Shown here piece after piece: positions 41,753 through 52,200 of a DNA stretch of 64,000 nt. Origin of the DNA: Angomonas deanei. Its lineage: Eukaryota; Euglenozoa; Kinetoplastea; Trypanosomatida; Trypanosomatidae. Below the pieces are notes generated by a model. That model saw only the letters and a list, made by a program, of their open reading frames with translations. It had not been told where the DNA came from and made no database searches. The stretch covers positions 372,001 through 436,000 of the forward strand of contig LR877147.1 of assembly GCA_903995115.1 (NCBI GenBank), in the 5' to 3' direction. Positions within the stretch are counted from its first letter, which is position 1. Each line of letters opens with the position of its first letter. Position numbers and translations under genes: made by a program.

Positions 41753-41806
41753 CTTGAAGAAAAGAAAGGTGAGATGAAAAAGAAGGAAGGAATGGATCGG
41801 AAGAAA
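41753..41806 (-). promoter_or_regulatory. Trans-splice acceptor of the RRP3 gene
   Basis: On the coding strand a pyrimidine-rich tract of about 50 bases (41806-41755) ends in CAAG with AG at 41754-41753; the ATG follows 24 bases later at 41728. Confidence 0.7.
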
Positions 41807-41947
41807 ATATGTACTTGAATCATTTCGACAATGTATACTGTTCTCTCCTAGTTCGTTTTTATTTTATTTTTTTAAGGTGCTACCAACTATGTAAAAGATT
41901 TAATACACTTTCACAATTATTTAAAAAGGAAAAGAAAAGAACTGTAA

Positions 41948-43243
41948 CTAGTGAAGTAAGAAGGTACGCTTCATGTGTGCGGGTAACTTGGCGTCCAGAC
42001 GAGTGTTGGCCACCGGGATAGAACCCAAGTCGGCCGACGTCTTTCCGAGTCGCTTTAGCACATCCTCCAGCGTCCGTCTCTTACCGCGTTTGTTCGGCTG
42101 GGATTGTGTTTCCTCTAATTGTTTTCTCAGCTGATCCCCTCGCAGGCCCATCTTGGACTCGTTGAGGTGTTCCTTACTACCGGCAAAAAAGTCCTTCCAG
42201 TACACATCATCGTAGTACCCCTTCTTCAAGTGGTCGGGCAGACGATTGTCCACCACACGGTCGGGCAGGAAGACGCCGTCCTTACCGGGTGGGTGCATCG
42301 CCATCATACCTTTACGACGGCGAATCTCCTCGAGGTAGGGGTAAATGTTGTAGATGAGGGAGTGTGGCACCTTACCTCGGCTAGCGGCAATCTCGCTGAC
42401 ACTACGGAGGGCCTTGACCGCCTCGAACACCGCCTCGACGGTGTGCGTGGGAGATCGAGGGTTGTTGGAGGCCTTCAAGTTCACACGGCAGCCCGCGTGC
42501 TGGAAGCCAAAGGCGCAGAGAATATCGGCGACTCGAAAGTTGGCGACGATTCGCTTCGCGGGATACAAGAGCACACGAGAACCGTCGGCATTCACACGGA
42601 CAGGATACATGGGGCCCTCTTGCTCCAGGTCGACCGCGATAATGTTCGAAAACGCCTCCTTGATGGCCTCGTGACGGGCCTCGTTGGTGCTCGGGGCCAC
42701 CGCCCGTCCCCACCCTGCAATACCCTTCCCGCTACCCACATACAGCACACAGTAGATCCACTGGCGGTGATCCTTGGGACTAAACTTGACGACACGCATG
42801 TCGTACGCCACCACGTTCAGCTGAAAGTTGCACAGGAAGCGACCGCGGTGCTCCTGGGGGATCAACTCCGGGGTCAGCCAGGTATTGGAGCGCCACTGGT
42901 TATACTCGGTGTTGAGTCGGTGTTTCCACTGGAAACCTTCGGGGTAGAGGTCGGGGACAATGCGGTACTCATTGTATAAGTCTATCGCACTGTCCATACC
43001 TTTCAGCCCTTTGCTATCCGCCGCATGCGCCACCGCCTCGGCGGAATCTTTCGTATCCCTAAAGTACAGGGAAGTCCCTGTTTCTAAATCCACAAATGGG
43101 TTTCTCATTTTTTCGAAGCGTCGTCTCGAAAAACTACCGGGCTTCATCCAGGTATAGTAGATACGTGGAATACCACCCCTCATGACACCTTTGGCATAGT
43201 AGGAAGTCAAGTTCTTCCCCAGGACAGTGGTGTTCTGAAACAT
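41948..43243 (-). CDS. MRPS5: Mitochondrial ribosomal protein uS5m
   Basis: Small-subunit mitoribosome protein. The start is ATG 43243 (MFQNTTVLGKNLTSYYAKGV); the frame reaching 43264 begins with TTG. At 431 residues it is close in size to human MRPS5. The S5 double-stranded RNA-binding region is visible at about residues 130-200 (RGRFLCNFQLNVVAYDMRVV, then YVGSGKGIAGWGRAVAPSTN, where bacterial S5 has GNGxGxVGxGxGKA). The C-terminal S5 domain follows (PAKRIVANFRVADILCAFGF, VNLKASNNPRSPTHTVEAVF), matching 'aG.r.vle.aGi.d...k..Gs.NP.N.v.A'. The N-terminal 120 residues and basic C-terminus are mitochondria-specific extensions. The upstream pyrimidine tract (43279-43306) and AG at 43269-43268 support the start. 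Confidence 0.88.
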   Translation of the reverse strand: MFQNTTVLGKNLTSYYAKGVMRGGIPRIYYTWMKPGSFSRRRFEKMRNPFVDLETGTSLYFRDTKDSAEAVAHAADSKGLKGMDSAIDLYNEYRIVPDLYPEGFQWKHRLNTEYNQWRSNTWLTPELIPQEHRGRFLCNFQLNVVAYDMRVVKFSPKDHRQWIYCVLYVGSGKGIAGWGRAVAPSTNEARHEAIKEAFSNIIAVDLEQEGPMYPVRVNADGSRVLLYPAKRIVANFRVADILCAFGFQHAGCRVNLKASNNPRSPTHTVEAVFEAVKALRSVSEIAASRGKVPHSLIYNIYPYLEEIRRRKGMMAMHPPGKDGVFLPDRVVDNRLPDHLKKGYYDDVYWKDFFAGSKEHLNESKMGLRGDQLRKQLEETQSQPNKRGKRRTLEDVLKRLGKTSADLGSIPVANTRLDAKLPAHMKRTFLLH

Positions 43244-43426
43244 GGGGAGACTACAACGCAGCAAATTCTACTTTTAGTCGTCAGAAGAGAGAAAGAGGGA
43301 GAAGAGGATGTGCCGTCAGGGTATACACGACAGCAAAAAGCATAATGCGGAAAACAACAAACAGAAATAGAAATAAATTCAAGAATTCAGTCGTCGCAAA
43401 CAAAGACTACATGCTATTCACTCCAT

Positions 43427-46084
43427 TTACTGGGAAGGCGCGGACAGCCCTTCCGCCGTGCGGAACAGATTGATCGGTGTCTTGCCATCTGTCACCAGAT
43501 AGCCTTCCAGACCCAGACTGCCCAACAGCTTCGCCTGCAGAGCTGGACCAGCCTTGGCGATCTCGCCCATCGTCTCCGCCCCTAGAGCCGCAATCGATTG
43601 TTCCATCACCTGCAACTTGATATCCGCCAATTGCGCCTCCAGGCTGCGCTGTTCCGCACTCAGTGCACTCTCCTGCTCGCCGATCAGCACCTTCTTCCTC
43701 TCCTGTAACTCGGACATGACATCAAACAGCAGCTGTTCCTTCTGGACCCGTAAACTGTTGGCCTTCACCGTAGCGTCGCCTTCGATCTTCGTCGCCTCTG
43801 ATATCGCCTCCGCCAGCGCGCGCGACTTGCCCGCGTGCACGTACTCCAACCCCATATTCTCCGCCTCCAGGAATTTCTTGCGCTGCTCCTCGTTGGCCAC
43901 TTGGTCCATCATCTTCTGTCGCTCCAGCTTTCCGTGTGCCACCTGCTCTCGCTCTGAGGCCACCTGCTGGGCATTGACCTCCTGTGCATGGGTGGCGAGC
44001 TCGATTGCCATCTTGACCGACTTCTGCAACCCCTGTTTCGTCCTCTCGTCGGACACCTCCATCTCCTGGGCATCTACGGAGGTGATGACAAGGTGGTTGG
44101 CGGGGAAGCGAAGTTCCTTGCGTGCCTCGTTCGTCGCGGGGTCAATCCCAAAGACCGCCTCTTTGAGCAGCTTGGCGCTGTTCCGGTGGAAGTCCTCGAA
44201 GAATAGGGAGGCCACCACGGCACGAATGTTACTGGCAATAAAGGAGCACGCATCCCCGACAAAGTCCGTCACGGAGAAACACTTGACGGCGGCGTTGCCG
44301 TCCCCGTAAGGAATGTCAAAGTACCAATCATAACAGAGCTGCAGGGTTAGCTGGGCGTGATCTCTCGTCTCCACATGCACCACGTCACTCATGTTGGAGG
44401 GGCCTAGGAAGAGATACAGTGCACTGATACGATGAGGCTCCTTGGGCAGACACTTGGTGGGCTGCGCGGCGTCCCAGGGGGAACCGGAGAGGGAAACGAC
44501 CGTGAATTCTTCATCGGGTTCCAGCATCACCTGTTCCGGGCCGAACACCACACGCGTTTTCTGCGTCTTGTAGTTGTAAAGCTGGGTCACAGAGCGGTAA
44601 GGGATGTGATACACGATTGCCTTTTTGTTTTCGGGTAGGTCGCACATGGACACGGTGCCAGTCCCTTCTCGGCTGGGGGCACCATCGAAGGAATCACCGT
44701 CATCGTCATCTGTGTACACGATCGGCTGCTCCTCCCTGTCGTCCCCCTTCTTCGTCGCTGTTTTGCCAACGTAGGCCACATGTGTACGGTGTTGGTTTTC
44801 CAACAAGTGCCGCACCGTGTCGGAGACTGGTTTCTCGAACACCTCCTCGTGTGCCTCCAGGAGGTAGCCGGTAGGACCGCTCAGCAGACGGGTCTCGCCG
44901 GAAATGGTGTTACGAATATAAATGCCTTCTCCTTCAATCAGTAACACCTTCTCGCGAATGTCCTTCCCCGTCAGTGGGTCCTCCTCCACGGTAGTGTACG
45001 CGCTGGGGATGAACTGACTAGGGCCTTTGACCAGCCACCGGTCCCCGCAGCGTCGCTTCGTGCCGTCCTTGCCGGTGTGATCGGCCAGCGCCCTCACCAA
45101 GACCGCCTGCTCACTGGATAACAGGTACACGCTGTTGGGGCTGCCAGCCTCCATGGTTTCCCCGGGTTGTAGGTAAAAGTGCGTGTTGGTCAGCACCTTT
45201 CGGTCGCCGTGGCTGTTGACGACGACACAATACTCGGAGGCGGCGACAAATACCTTTTCCACCGACTTCAGAATCTTCTCGTACGGGTGAAGTATAAAGC
45301 AGGGGCATTCCTCACCAGTTACCATGTAGACGTCCCCACTCTTGCGCTGGATCCCCTTCGCAAAGTCACGGTTGTCGACAAAGCCTCGGGTCACCTCAAT
45401 GTGCAGTCCTTCGTTCAGCAAATCCCTCCCCGTCACCACGCTCTGAACCGTTTCATACGGGTTGGGAAAGTAAAACCCTGGAGTGAGGAGAAGATACAGC
45501 TCGCCGGAGTAGTACTCCACCTTCGTCGTGGGGTGGAGCACGTCGTAGTTGGCCATCGCGCACAACCCTTGGCCCTTCTCCACCACCACCGCCGGCTCCC
45601 GTCGTGCAATCTCCTCCTCCGATCGTGGGTAATACGTCCCTGGTCCCTTGAAGATACGACTGTCCCCTTCCTTGTACTCCCCATAGGACTTCACAATGCG
45701 GATCATCAAGCACTCCCGTGCGGAGACCACATCTAAGCTGTTGATTCCCAGCAGTTCTTCATCTGGGTAGAGTGGAAAGGGTTGGACATTGTATCGGTAC
45801 TCTATCTCACCGACACGGCAGCGCACCTGTCCGGACTCGTCCAGTACCGGCACGGGGGAGCCGTTGGCGTCTTTGGTGGTGCAGATGGGGTTCTTTATCT
45901 TGCAGTAGTACCCGCTGGGCACCACCACGAACTTTTTCGTCGGGGTGACCACCGTCTCGTTGGAAGAGAGGGTGTAATTTTGAGGACCGACTACCAACAT
46001 AGTGGTATTGTTATTTTCGTTCGCCACATGCGCGTAGTGGTACGGCTGGAGGCGTAAAATGAGTTGTGGGGCACTATACGACAT
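43427..46084 (-). CDS. MVP: Major vault protein
   Basis: The 885-residue shell protein of the vault ribonucleoprotein particle. The start is ATG 46084 (MSYSAPQLILRLQPYHYAHV); the 23 residues before it in frame begin at GTG and sit in the leader. The N-terminal half consists of MVP repeats, each with a buried 'GP..Y.L...E.V' pattern: VVGPQNYTLSSNETVV, IFKGPGTYYPRSEEEI, LVKGPSQFIPSAYTTVEE, LLSGPTGYLLEAHEEVFE. The shoulder (band-7-like) domain is near residues 500-650 (VVHVETRDHAQLTLQLCYDW). A long cap helix follows, and the C-terminal cap signature LGLEGYLVTDGKTPINLFRT is exact for the family. An acidic insert (DDDDGDS) lies near residue 470. Vault function in protists is unresolved. Confidence 0.95.
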   Translation of the reverse strand: MSYSAPQLILRLQPYHYAHVANENNNTTMLVVGPQNYTLSSNETVVTPTKKFVVVPSGYYCKIKNPICTTKDANGSPVPVLDESGQVRCRVGEIEYRYNVQPFPLYPDEELLGINSLDVVSARECLMIRIVKSYGEYKEGDSRIFKGPGTYYPRSEEEIARREPAVVVEKGQGLCAMANYDVLHPTTKVEYYSGELYLLLTPGFYFPNPYETVQSVVTGRDLLNEGLHIEVTRGFVDNRDFAKGIQRKSGDVYMVTGEECPCFILHPYEKILKSVEKVFVAASEYCVVVNSHGDRKVLTNTHFYLQPGETMEAGSPNSVYLLSSEQAVLVRALADHTGKDGTKRRCGDRWLVKGPSQFIPSAYTTVEEDPLTGKDIREKVLLIEGEGIYIRNTISGETRLLSGPTGYLLEAHEEVFEKPVSDTVRHLLENQHRTHVAYVGKTATKKGDDREEQPIVYTDDDDGDSFDGAPSREGTGTVSMCDLPENKKAIVYHIPYRSVTQLYNYKTQKTRVVFGPEQVMLEPDEEFTVVSLSGSPWDAAQPTKCLPKEPHRISALYLFLGPSNMSDVVHVETRDHAQLTLQLCYDWYFDIPYGDGNAAVKCFSVTDFVGDACSFIASNIRAVVASLFFEDFHRNSAKLLKEAVFGIDPATNEARKELRFPANHLVITSVDAQEMEVSDERTKQGLQKSVKMAIELATHAQEVNAQQVASEREQVAHGKLERQKMMDQVANEEQRKKFLEAENMGLEYVHAGKSRALAEAISEATKIEGDATVKANSLRVQKEQLLFDVMSELQERKKVLIGEQESALSAEQRSLEAQLADIKLQVMEQSIAALGAETMGEIAKAGPALQAKLLGSLGLEGYLVTDGKTPINLFRTAEGLSAPSQ

Positions 46085-46373
46085 TTGTTTATTTGGTTTA
46101 GGTTTGTTGTCAAAAGATGAACAACGTGAAAATGAGAAATTTTTATTGAACACACCTACAAAAGACTACTACTTTTTCTATTTTGTTGAAAGGGAAAGGA
46201 AGAGAATATAGGACAAGTACACTTTTTTTCCGAATGCACTTCATCGAAATAACTTTCATGCGACAGCGTGCACACACACAGGGAAAATAAACTTTAAATG
46301 TATTAGTTTTAATTACTTAAACGACTTATAATTTTTTTTTCCCTCACCGAAAACTCGTGGGCAACGGAATGGA

Positions 46374-48185
46374 TTAGTTTTCTTCTTCCTCCTCTTCTGT
46401 GCGGCTTCGCTTTGCCGCCTTCAGCTGATTTTTTAGCTCGGTTGGTAAGCGCGGCATGGGTTTCATCTCCCCCGTGGCAGGGTTGTACTCCTCCATCACC
46501 TCGTACGGCCCTAGTGCGTCTAGCTGCTTCGTCACCACGGGCGCCTGACCCAGCTGCAGCTTGCTGAGCTTGTAGTAGTGGCGGCAGAACGTCTCCGCGA
46601 TTTGGCGAAGGGTGGGGTGGTAGCTGTGGGTCAGCAAACTCACCTCCCAGGTGAAACTACTGTCGGCGTTGGAGCTGATGGTCTGGATGGCCTCCGGGTT
46701 GTACGACCCACGGCCGGCAATAATGTTATCACTGCCGCCCAATATGACCGTCGACAGGGACGGGTACCGGAGGATGAGACGGTGGCACAGCGACAGAAGA
46801 GACATGGCAATGTGGGGAGGGGTGATGTTGGTGAACTGAAGCAGTCGCCTAAGAAACGCGGTAACACGGAGGATCGGGAGGTGCTTCTGGGTGAGCACCA
46901 GCAGGTCGACCGCCCGCAGCACCAGACCCACACGGAAGGTCCACTCCCGCAGCGCGTTCGTCTGGACAAACGTGCCCTGCGCCATGGAGTCGGCAATGGA
47001 GAAGGCGATGGAGGAAAGGGACCCCGCCGAGGAGGTAGACCCTTGGGAGGCCACCTCGTCCTGCTCCCCCGCCTCCTCCTGCTCCTCACGGGTCATTTTA
47101 CTCTTATCCTCCGCGTTGGGGATGTCCAGCGCATCGTTCAGGCAGCCGAAGAGAATTTCGTGAAAGTAACTAAGATCCACACGCCACTCCGACGCCGTCC
47201 CTGTGGCGTCCTTCTGGGAGAGGGTCGCCACCGCCACCAAGGCGTGCAGCTTGGTCGTGATGGAGGTATCCTCGTCCATCACCAAGTCCTTCAGTGCCTC
47301 GATCAGCTGCTGGTACAGCTCCACGTTGACGAGGGGCGCGAACTTGACTAAACCCTCCAGCGTGGGGGCTAAAATCTTCGTCTGGTGCACGGGCGTACAC
47401 GACTTGGAGGCCTCAATGACACGAAGATAAATCACAAAAATGCGGTGGACAATGCGGGACTGCTTGGTGGCAATCTCCGCACGACTACGACGGGCGTTCG
47501 ACTTTTGCAGCTGCCGTGCTAGTTCCTTATCCTCCTTCTTGAGCTTCTTGTTCTTTGCCTTTTCCTCCGTAAAGTCCTGACGGTGCATATCCAGCATGGC
47601 CACCCGCACGTGTAGGAGTAAATGAAGGATTTTAGGGTTCATGGCATAACTGCGTTTGCGGACAATGCCAAGCAGGGCGGACACCACATGCTCCGTAATG
47701 TTGGATATCATTTGATTATCGAGCAGGGTGGAGAGGGCCGCCAGACACGGCTGTGCCACTCGGACAGACTTACTGTTGGCAAAATCAATCGCCAGGGTGA
47801 GGAGGGTTTCAGCGTGGTTGAACTCCGGCGCGGAGGAGCCGATGAGCTGCGCACAGAGACGACTGCCCAAGGCCTGCTGCTCCGGGTGCGGCTTCTTCCA
47901 CAGCTTTCGCAGCAGCTGCAGGAAATGCTCGTACTGCGTGAGAATCTCGTGTTCTAGCTTCTGCACCGCATACACCTCCTTCTTCTTTCGTACCTCACCC
48001 CCGCCGTCCTCCTTCTCCAGGGTAGGGGCAATGCGATAGTTGGGGATGGCGTCACACAATATGGAGCACTCCTTGTTTAGGTTTTCTACCAATGTGCCGT
48101 AGTCCGTGACGGGGGCCTTATGCAGCGCGTAGATGGTCTTTAGTTGGTCCTGTAGGTAGGACGTATTCATTAAATACCGTTGCAT
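46374..48185 (-). CDS. NOC3: Nucleolar complex protein NOC3
   Basis: Predicted 60S assembly factor that partners NOC2 in moving pre-ribosomes from nucleolus to nucleoplasm. The 603-residue protein contains the NOC3 N-terminal domain near residues 95-200 (FLQLLRKLWKKPHPEQQALG, then ATLLTLAIDFANSKSVRVAQ-like helices) and a charged Lys-rich helix (EKAKNKKLKKEDKELARQL). The C-terminal CBF/Mak21-type domain covers about 430-575 (LLSLCHRLILRYPSLSTVIL, TWEVSLLTHSYHPTLRQIAE). It is shorter than the human and yeast proteins, lacking most of their N-terminal arm. The tail is acidic (EEEEEEN). It shares the CBF domain with NOC4 and Mak21, but the helix order fits NOC3. Confidence 0.85.
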   Translation of the reverse strand: MQRYLMNTSYLQDQLKTIYALHKAPVTDYGTLVENLNKECSILCDAIPNYRIAPTLEKEDGGGEVRKKKEVYAVQKLEHEILTQYEHFLQLLRKLWKKPHPEQQALGSRLCAQLIGSSAPEFNHAETLLTLAIDFANSKSVRVAQPCLAALSTLLDNQMISNITEHVVSALLGIVRKRSYAMNPKILHLLLHVRVAMLDMHRQDFTEEKAKNKKLKKEDKELARQLQKSNARRSRAEIATKQSRIVHRIFVIYLRVIEASKSCTPVHQTKILAPTLEGLVKFAPLVNVELYQQLIEALKDLVMDEDTSITTKLHALVAVATLSQKDATGTASEWRVDLSYFHEILFGCLNDALDIPNAEDKSKMTREEQEEAGEQDEVASQGSTSSAGSLSSIAFSIADSMAQGTFVQTNALREWTFRVGLVLRAVDLLVLTQKHLPILRVTAFLRRLLQFTNITPPHIAMSLLSLCHRLILRYPSLSTVILGGSDNIIAGRGSYNPEAIQTISSNADSSFTWEVSLLTHSYHPTLRQIAETFCRHYYKLSKLQLGQAPVVTKQLDALGPYEVMEEYNPATGEMKPMPRLPTELKNQLKAAKRSRTEEEEEEN

Positions 48186-48348
48186 CTTGGGTTCGTCTTA
48201 TTATTATGATTATGGGATTATCTTTGAGAGTAAATGGGGGAAAGAAATATATGTGGACAGAAGGAAATCAGACCATACGGCACAAAAATAGAATGTGAGC
48301 ATTAAAAAACAGAGGTACAAAAACAAAAATTACGATACGAATGCAGAC

Positions 48349-48373
48349 CACACACACACACACACACACACAC
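48349..48373. repeat. (CA)12 microsatellite touching a stop codon
   Basis: Alternating CA from 48349 to 48373 on the plus strand. The last base is part of the TAG stop of the Cys-rich surface protein, so on the mRNA the stop is followed directly by (TG)12. Confidence 0.9.
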
Positions 48374-48888
48374 TAGTAGTTAAAATACCGCTCGTTAATG
48401 GTCTGAAGTGCAGGAATATAGTTTTTAATCATGCCGAAAACAATAACCGCGATGGTCGTCAAAACAAAGGAGACAATCGTATATTTTATTAAAGGGGCGT
48501 CACGGTTATAACACTCCGCTTTTATCGTTGTCGTCCGCTTGCACCACCAACCGGCGCAGGTGGCGGCCTCCAGGACGGAAATCACCTGACACTCCTGTAC
48601 GACAATATTACCATTGCTGAGCGGTTCATCGCCTTGGATGCCTTCAAATAGTCTGGCCGTCTCCGCCCGTACCTCGGAACTCGTAATGTACTCATTGCAC
48701 ATTTTAGTGGAGCACTCCGAGCAGCTGGACACGACCCACTTCACGTTGGGGAGGGCACTACAGCCGCCTTGGTAGCAGCACCGGCACGTACACACAATAG
48801 AGCCCTCTTCCGCCCCGTAAGCTGCACGAACGAACAAGAAAAGGACGACAAGCAATAGGAAAACGTGCCGTGCGGAGAGTGGAGGCAT
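48373..48888 (-). CDS. Small Cys-rich type I membrane protein
   Basis: A 171-residue predicted surface protein. Residues 1-25 are a signal peptide (HVFLLLVVLFLFVRAAYG, cleavage after AYG-A). The ectodomain of about 105 residues has an unusual density of Cys, starting CTCRCCYQGGC and continuing with CSECSTKMC and a later CAGWWC; the even number suggests disulfide pairing. A membrane segment at about 136-158 (YTIVSFVLTTIAVIVFGMI) leaves a short cytosolic tail rich in Tyr (NERYFNY). I do not recognise a named family. The start is the only ATG near the signal peptide. Confidence 0.75.
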   Translation of the reverse strand: MPPLSARHVFLLLVVLFLFVRAAYGAEEGSIVCTCRCCYQGGCSALPNVKWVVSSCSECSTKMCNEYITSSEVRAETARLFEGIQGDEPLSNGNIVVQECQVISVLEAATCAGWWCKRTTTIKAECYNRDAPLIKYTIVSFVLTTIAVIVFGMIKNYIPALQTINERYFNY

Positions 48889-49236
48889 CGTGTAATAGGG
48901 TTTCTAGGTAAAGCGGAAGGGGGTTAAACTATAGAGCAAGAAAGGAGAAAGAAAAGCAAAATGTTGAGAAGTTTAAAACTGAGAATGTGAAGCAACTGAT
49001 ACAAAAAACAAGAAGGCAACCCACAATAGTAATAAGAATTGTATTTTTTAGTAATAACACATACTAATTGGAAGAAGAAAAAAACAAATCTATAGGAACA
49101 CTTCATGAAACATAGGTATTTAAAAAAAAAAAAAAAGATCTAATCACCATATCTTGTCAATAAATTCATAATAATAATCATATTAAAAAAACTTATTTTA
49201 AAAAAGAGGGCATCTATAAAAAAAAACACGTCAACA
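48889..49236. other. AT-rich intergenic region
   Basis: About 350 bases with an A14 run near 49122-49135 and plus-strand purine-rich stretches (coding-strand pyrimidine) around 48905-48960 that suit the acceptor of the Cys-rich protein. No gene seen. Confidence 0.5.
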
Positions 49237-52200
49237 CTAAAACAGCTCCATGGAATATTGAGGGTCCATGGCGTAATCTGGCATCGGCATCGCGCTCATC
49301 TCGGTCCACCACGCTCCACTACTCTCCCTGGCCACCGTCCCATTCTCTCCGGTACTATTATTTTGTTCCTCCCTGGTCGTCCCGCTCCCGTGGATCCTTC
49401 GCTTACCAGAGGTGCTCAGGCGGGCATCGTTGGGGTTGTGGTTCGCCATGACCTGCCGCACCTCCCGCACGGCGGTGTCATTCCTCTGTTCTACTAGGCA
49501 CGCTGGTATGACCACCTGACCGTACGGTGTCGTGGGTGGCATCTGCTCGGTGGGTAAGGGGGTGTGACGCTCCCCACCACGCGGCATATCCTTTAAGGCG
49601 GAGTCGGCATTCTGATTCGCGTTCGCGTTCGCATTCATGAAGAATTGCATTCCTCTTCTTCCGTCGGGGGCACCTCTATTGTCGGGCTCCATACGCGCTC
49701 GCTTCACTGACGGTACCTCGCTCACCGACCGCACGGAGGACTCCCCGTCGATAATCCCTTCGCTCTCTGGTGCACTGCGGTCGACAACACCGACCATCCG
49801 AACTGGCACCATCACCGTCTTTGTCGGGGCCGTCAGATCGGAGTGTGGTCGGGCGTAGTTGTTCGCCCTCGCGTCTATCGTCACGGTCTGCATCATGGTG
49901 TTGGGCTCTCGCCGCTGGATGTTGGTACTCTCGTACGTCTGTAGCTGTTGTGTGGAGAGGGACTGCGGGTCGAGCTGCAGCAGCTCGTGTCGTAGGGAGT
50001 CCACCTCTTGGTGGGTACGGAAGTATTCTATCAGCATTCCGGAGGGTTGGACGACATTGGCATTCTCCGTCGCCTGCAATCGAGGAAGATCGTGCTGTTC
50101 AATGGGGGAGTCTTCGTTCTCTTCGTTCGAGAGGGCGAACAAGTCTGGTTCATGCCATACCGACTCGGACGGCTCCACATTGGTACGGCCAATCGCATGC
50201 GACCGCGCCTCTTTTCGTTCCTCCTCACGAAAAGGGTCAATGGGGGAGGTGGCGATACTTCTAACCTTGGGCTGCACACTACCTTCCATGGAGTACTCGT
50301 GCGTCTCCGGTACCGTGGAGAGGGACGTGTTGTTGTTATTGTTCTGGTTGGCCTCTCGGTCGGTCTTGAGAATACCGCGCGGATAGCCACTGTTGACGGA
50401 CGTCTCTGCCAGAGAGTTTCTCCGCAACTCGGCGAGGATATCGGACACTGCCTCCGCCTCTGTCCTGATCTGCGTTGGCGCCATGGTGCCGGTGCGCGGA
50501 CGGATAGACGAGACGTTCTCGCTGGAGTTGTAGTAGTTAGTGTTCCACTCCCTGTTCTCGTCGTCACCGTCGTTATCGGCGACGTCGTCATAGCCACCAG
50601 CGGTGTCGAACACACTGTCATCTGCGGTCTGTTGTAGCTCATCGATCGCGAAGGAACCCGTCCCATCCATATCGGCATGACCCGAGTAGTCTGCGTTCTC
50701 TTGTCTGGCCTCCTCATCGTAGTCGTAGTCACCCGGGGCGACCTCGCCGTCCACCACCTGCAGAGTTCGACTCATGGCGCGATCCACACGGCGGAGAAGG
50801 TGGAAAAACTTGTCGTTGTGGTCCCGCTTGACGAGGGGAATCAACTTCTTGAGCCGTCTCTGCTGGGACTGCAATATCTTACCCGCCTTCTTGGCACACT
50901 GATCGTACATCTGACGGTCCTGCACCGTTTCAGCTTCCAGCTCCACGCCGGCCAAGCCAACGCCTCGCTCCACGACGACGGTCACGAGTTGGACACACAT
51001 GTACGTGAGGCACACAAACTTGCCCGGGGTGTGGTCGGCCTGCTTCGTCCAGTTGCACACCATGTACAGCACCACACGTGCCAGGGCGGGATTGCGCTTC
51101 ATCGCCTCGTACATTAACACGGCGAAGATGTGGCCGGTGGGGTCCACGCCAAACGGCGTCACGGCATCGGCAGGGGCGTCAATGCGGAACCGACGGGCGA
51201 TACTCTTCGCTAGCGTCGCCATGAAGGCCGTTCGTGCCGGGGCGGAAGTTTTCATCTGAGACAGGAAAAAGTTCCAGAAGGTGCTGCCACTGCCGACGGG
51301 GAGCGCAAAGCGGGCAAGCGCGTCCAAGTTGCACGTCACAAAGCCGAATGGGCCTAACAGGGAGCTGGAGATATTAGGCGCCTGCATGTTGAAATCTTGG
51401 ATGAGCTTGCACACGCAGCATCCGACCAGCTTGTTCATCTCGGGGCTAAAACTGTGAGAGCGGTGCAACAACTTCAAAATAAGTTGCGCATTGTCGGCAC
51501 AGGTGGCACTGGTGGGAGCGCATCCGGGGTAATCGACGCAGTAGTTATTCTCCTGCGGGTCTGTGGGCAGAAGGTCTACATTTCCCTTGCAGTTACGCAA
51601 GAGGATGTTCCCCATGCACCACAGCGCCAGCGCGTCGTGGTTCGACCGCAATCGGAGCTCCGAGAAGACCTTGAGAATACTTTCGACGTAGGAGGGATCC
51701 ACCGTACCAGCCAAAAGGATGACGAGCTTCACGTGTAGCATGAGCGCGTTCGCCTTCTGTTCACTGCCCGCCAGGCCTCTGCTGCCACCACTGCGGTCGG
51801 CGGTAATGAGCGCCAGGAGGGTACTTCGGATGTAGGGCTCCAGCGTCACGAAGAGGGCGTTCCGGTGCTGGCCGGCATTGGAGAGAATGTGGTACACGAG
51901 AAAATGTACCGAGCTCTCCATCTGTGTATGAGGGTTGCGGAGGTACCCAATGAGCTTCTCCTCCAGTACCTTGTTCCCCGCGCACTCGGAGAGAGTCGAC
52001 AAGACTCGGTTGACGGCGGAGTGGCCGCTAATGTGGACGGTGCCGTTGACGGTACACAGGAGAGAGGAGTTCAGCTGCAGGCCGCAGTGGGTGCAGACGG
52101 TGCTGACATCACGGAAGTAATCCACGGCGGACTGCACCGCATCGTCAATGTGCTCCTGGTGCAGCACCATGGCCAGTTCGGCGCAGAGCAGCTGGGGGTC

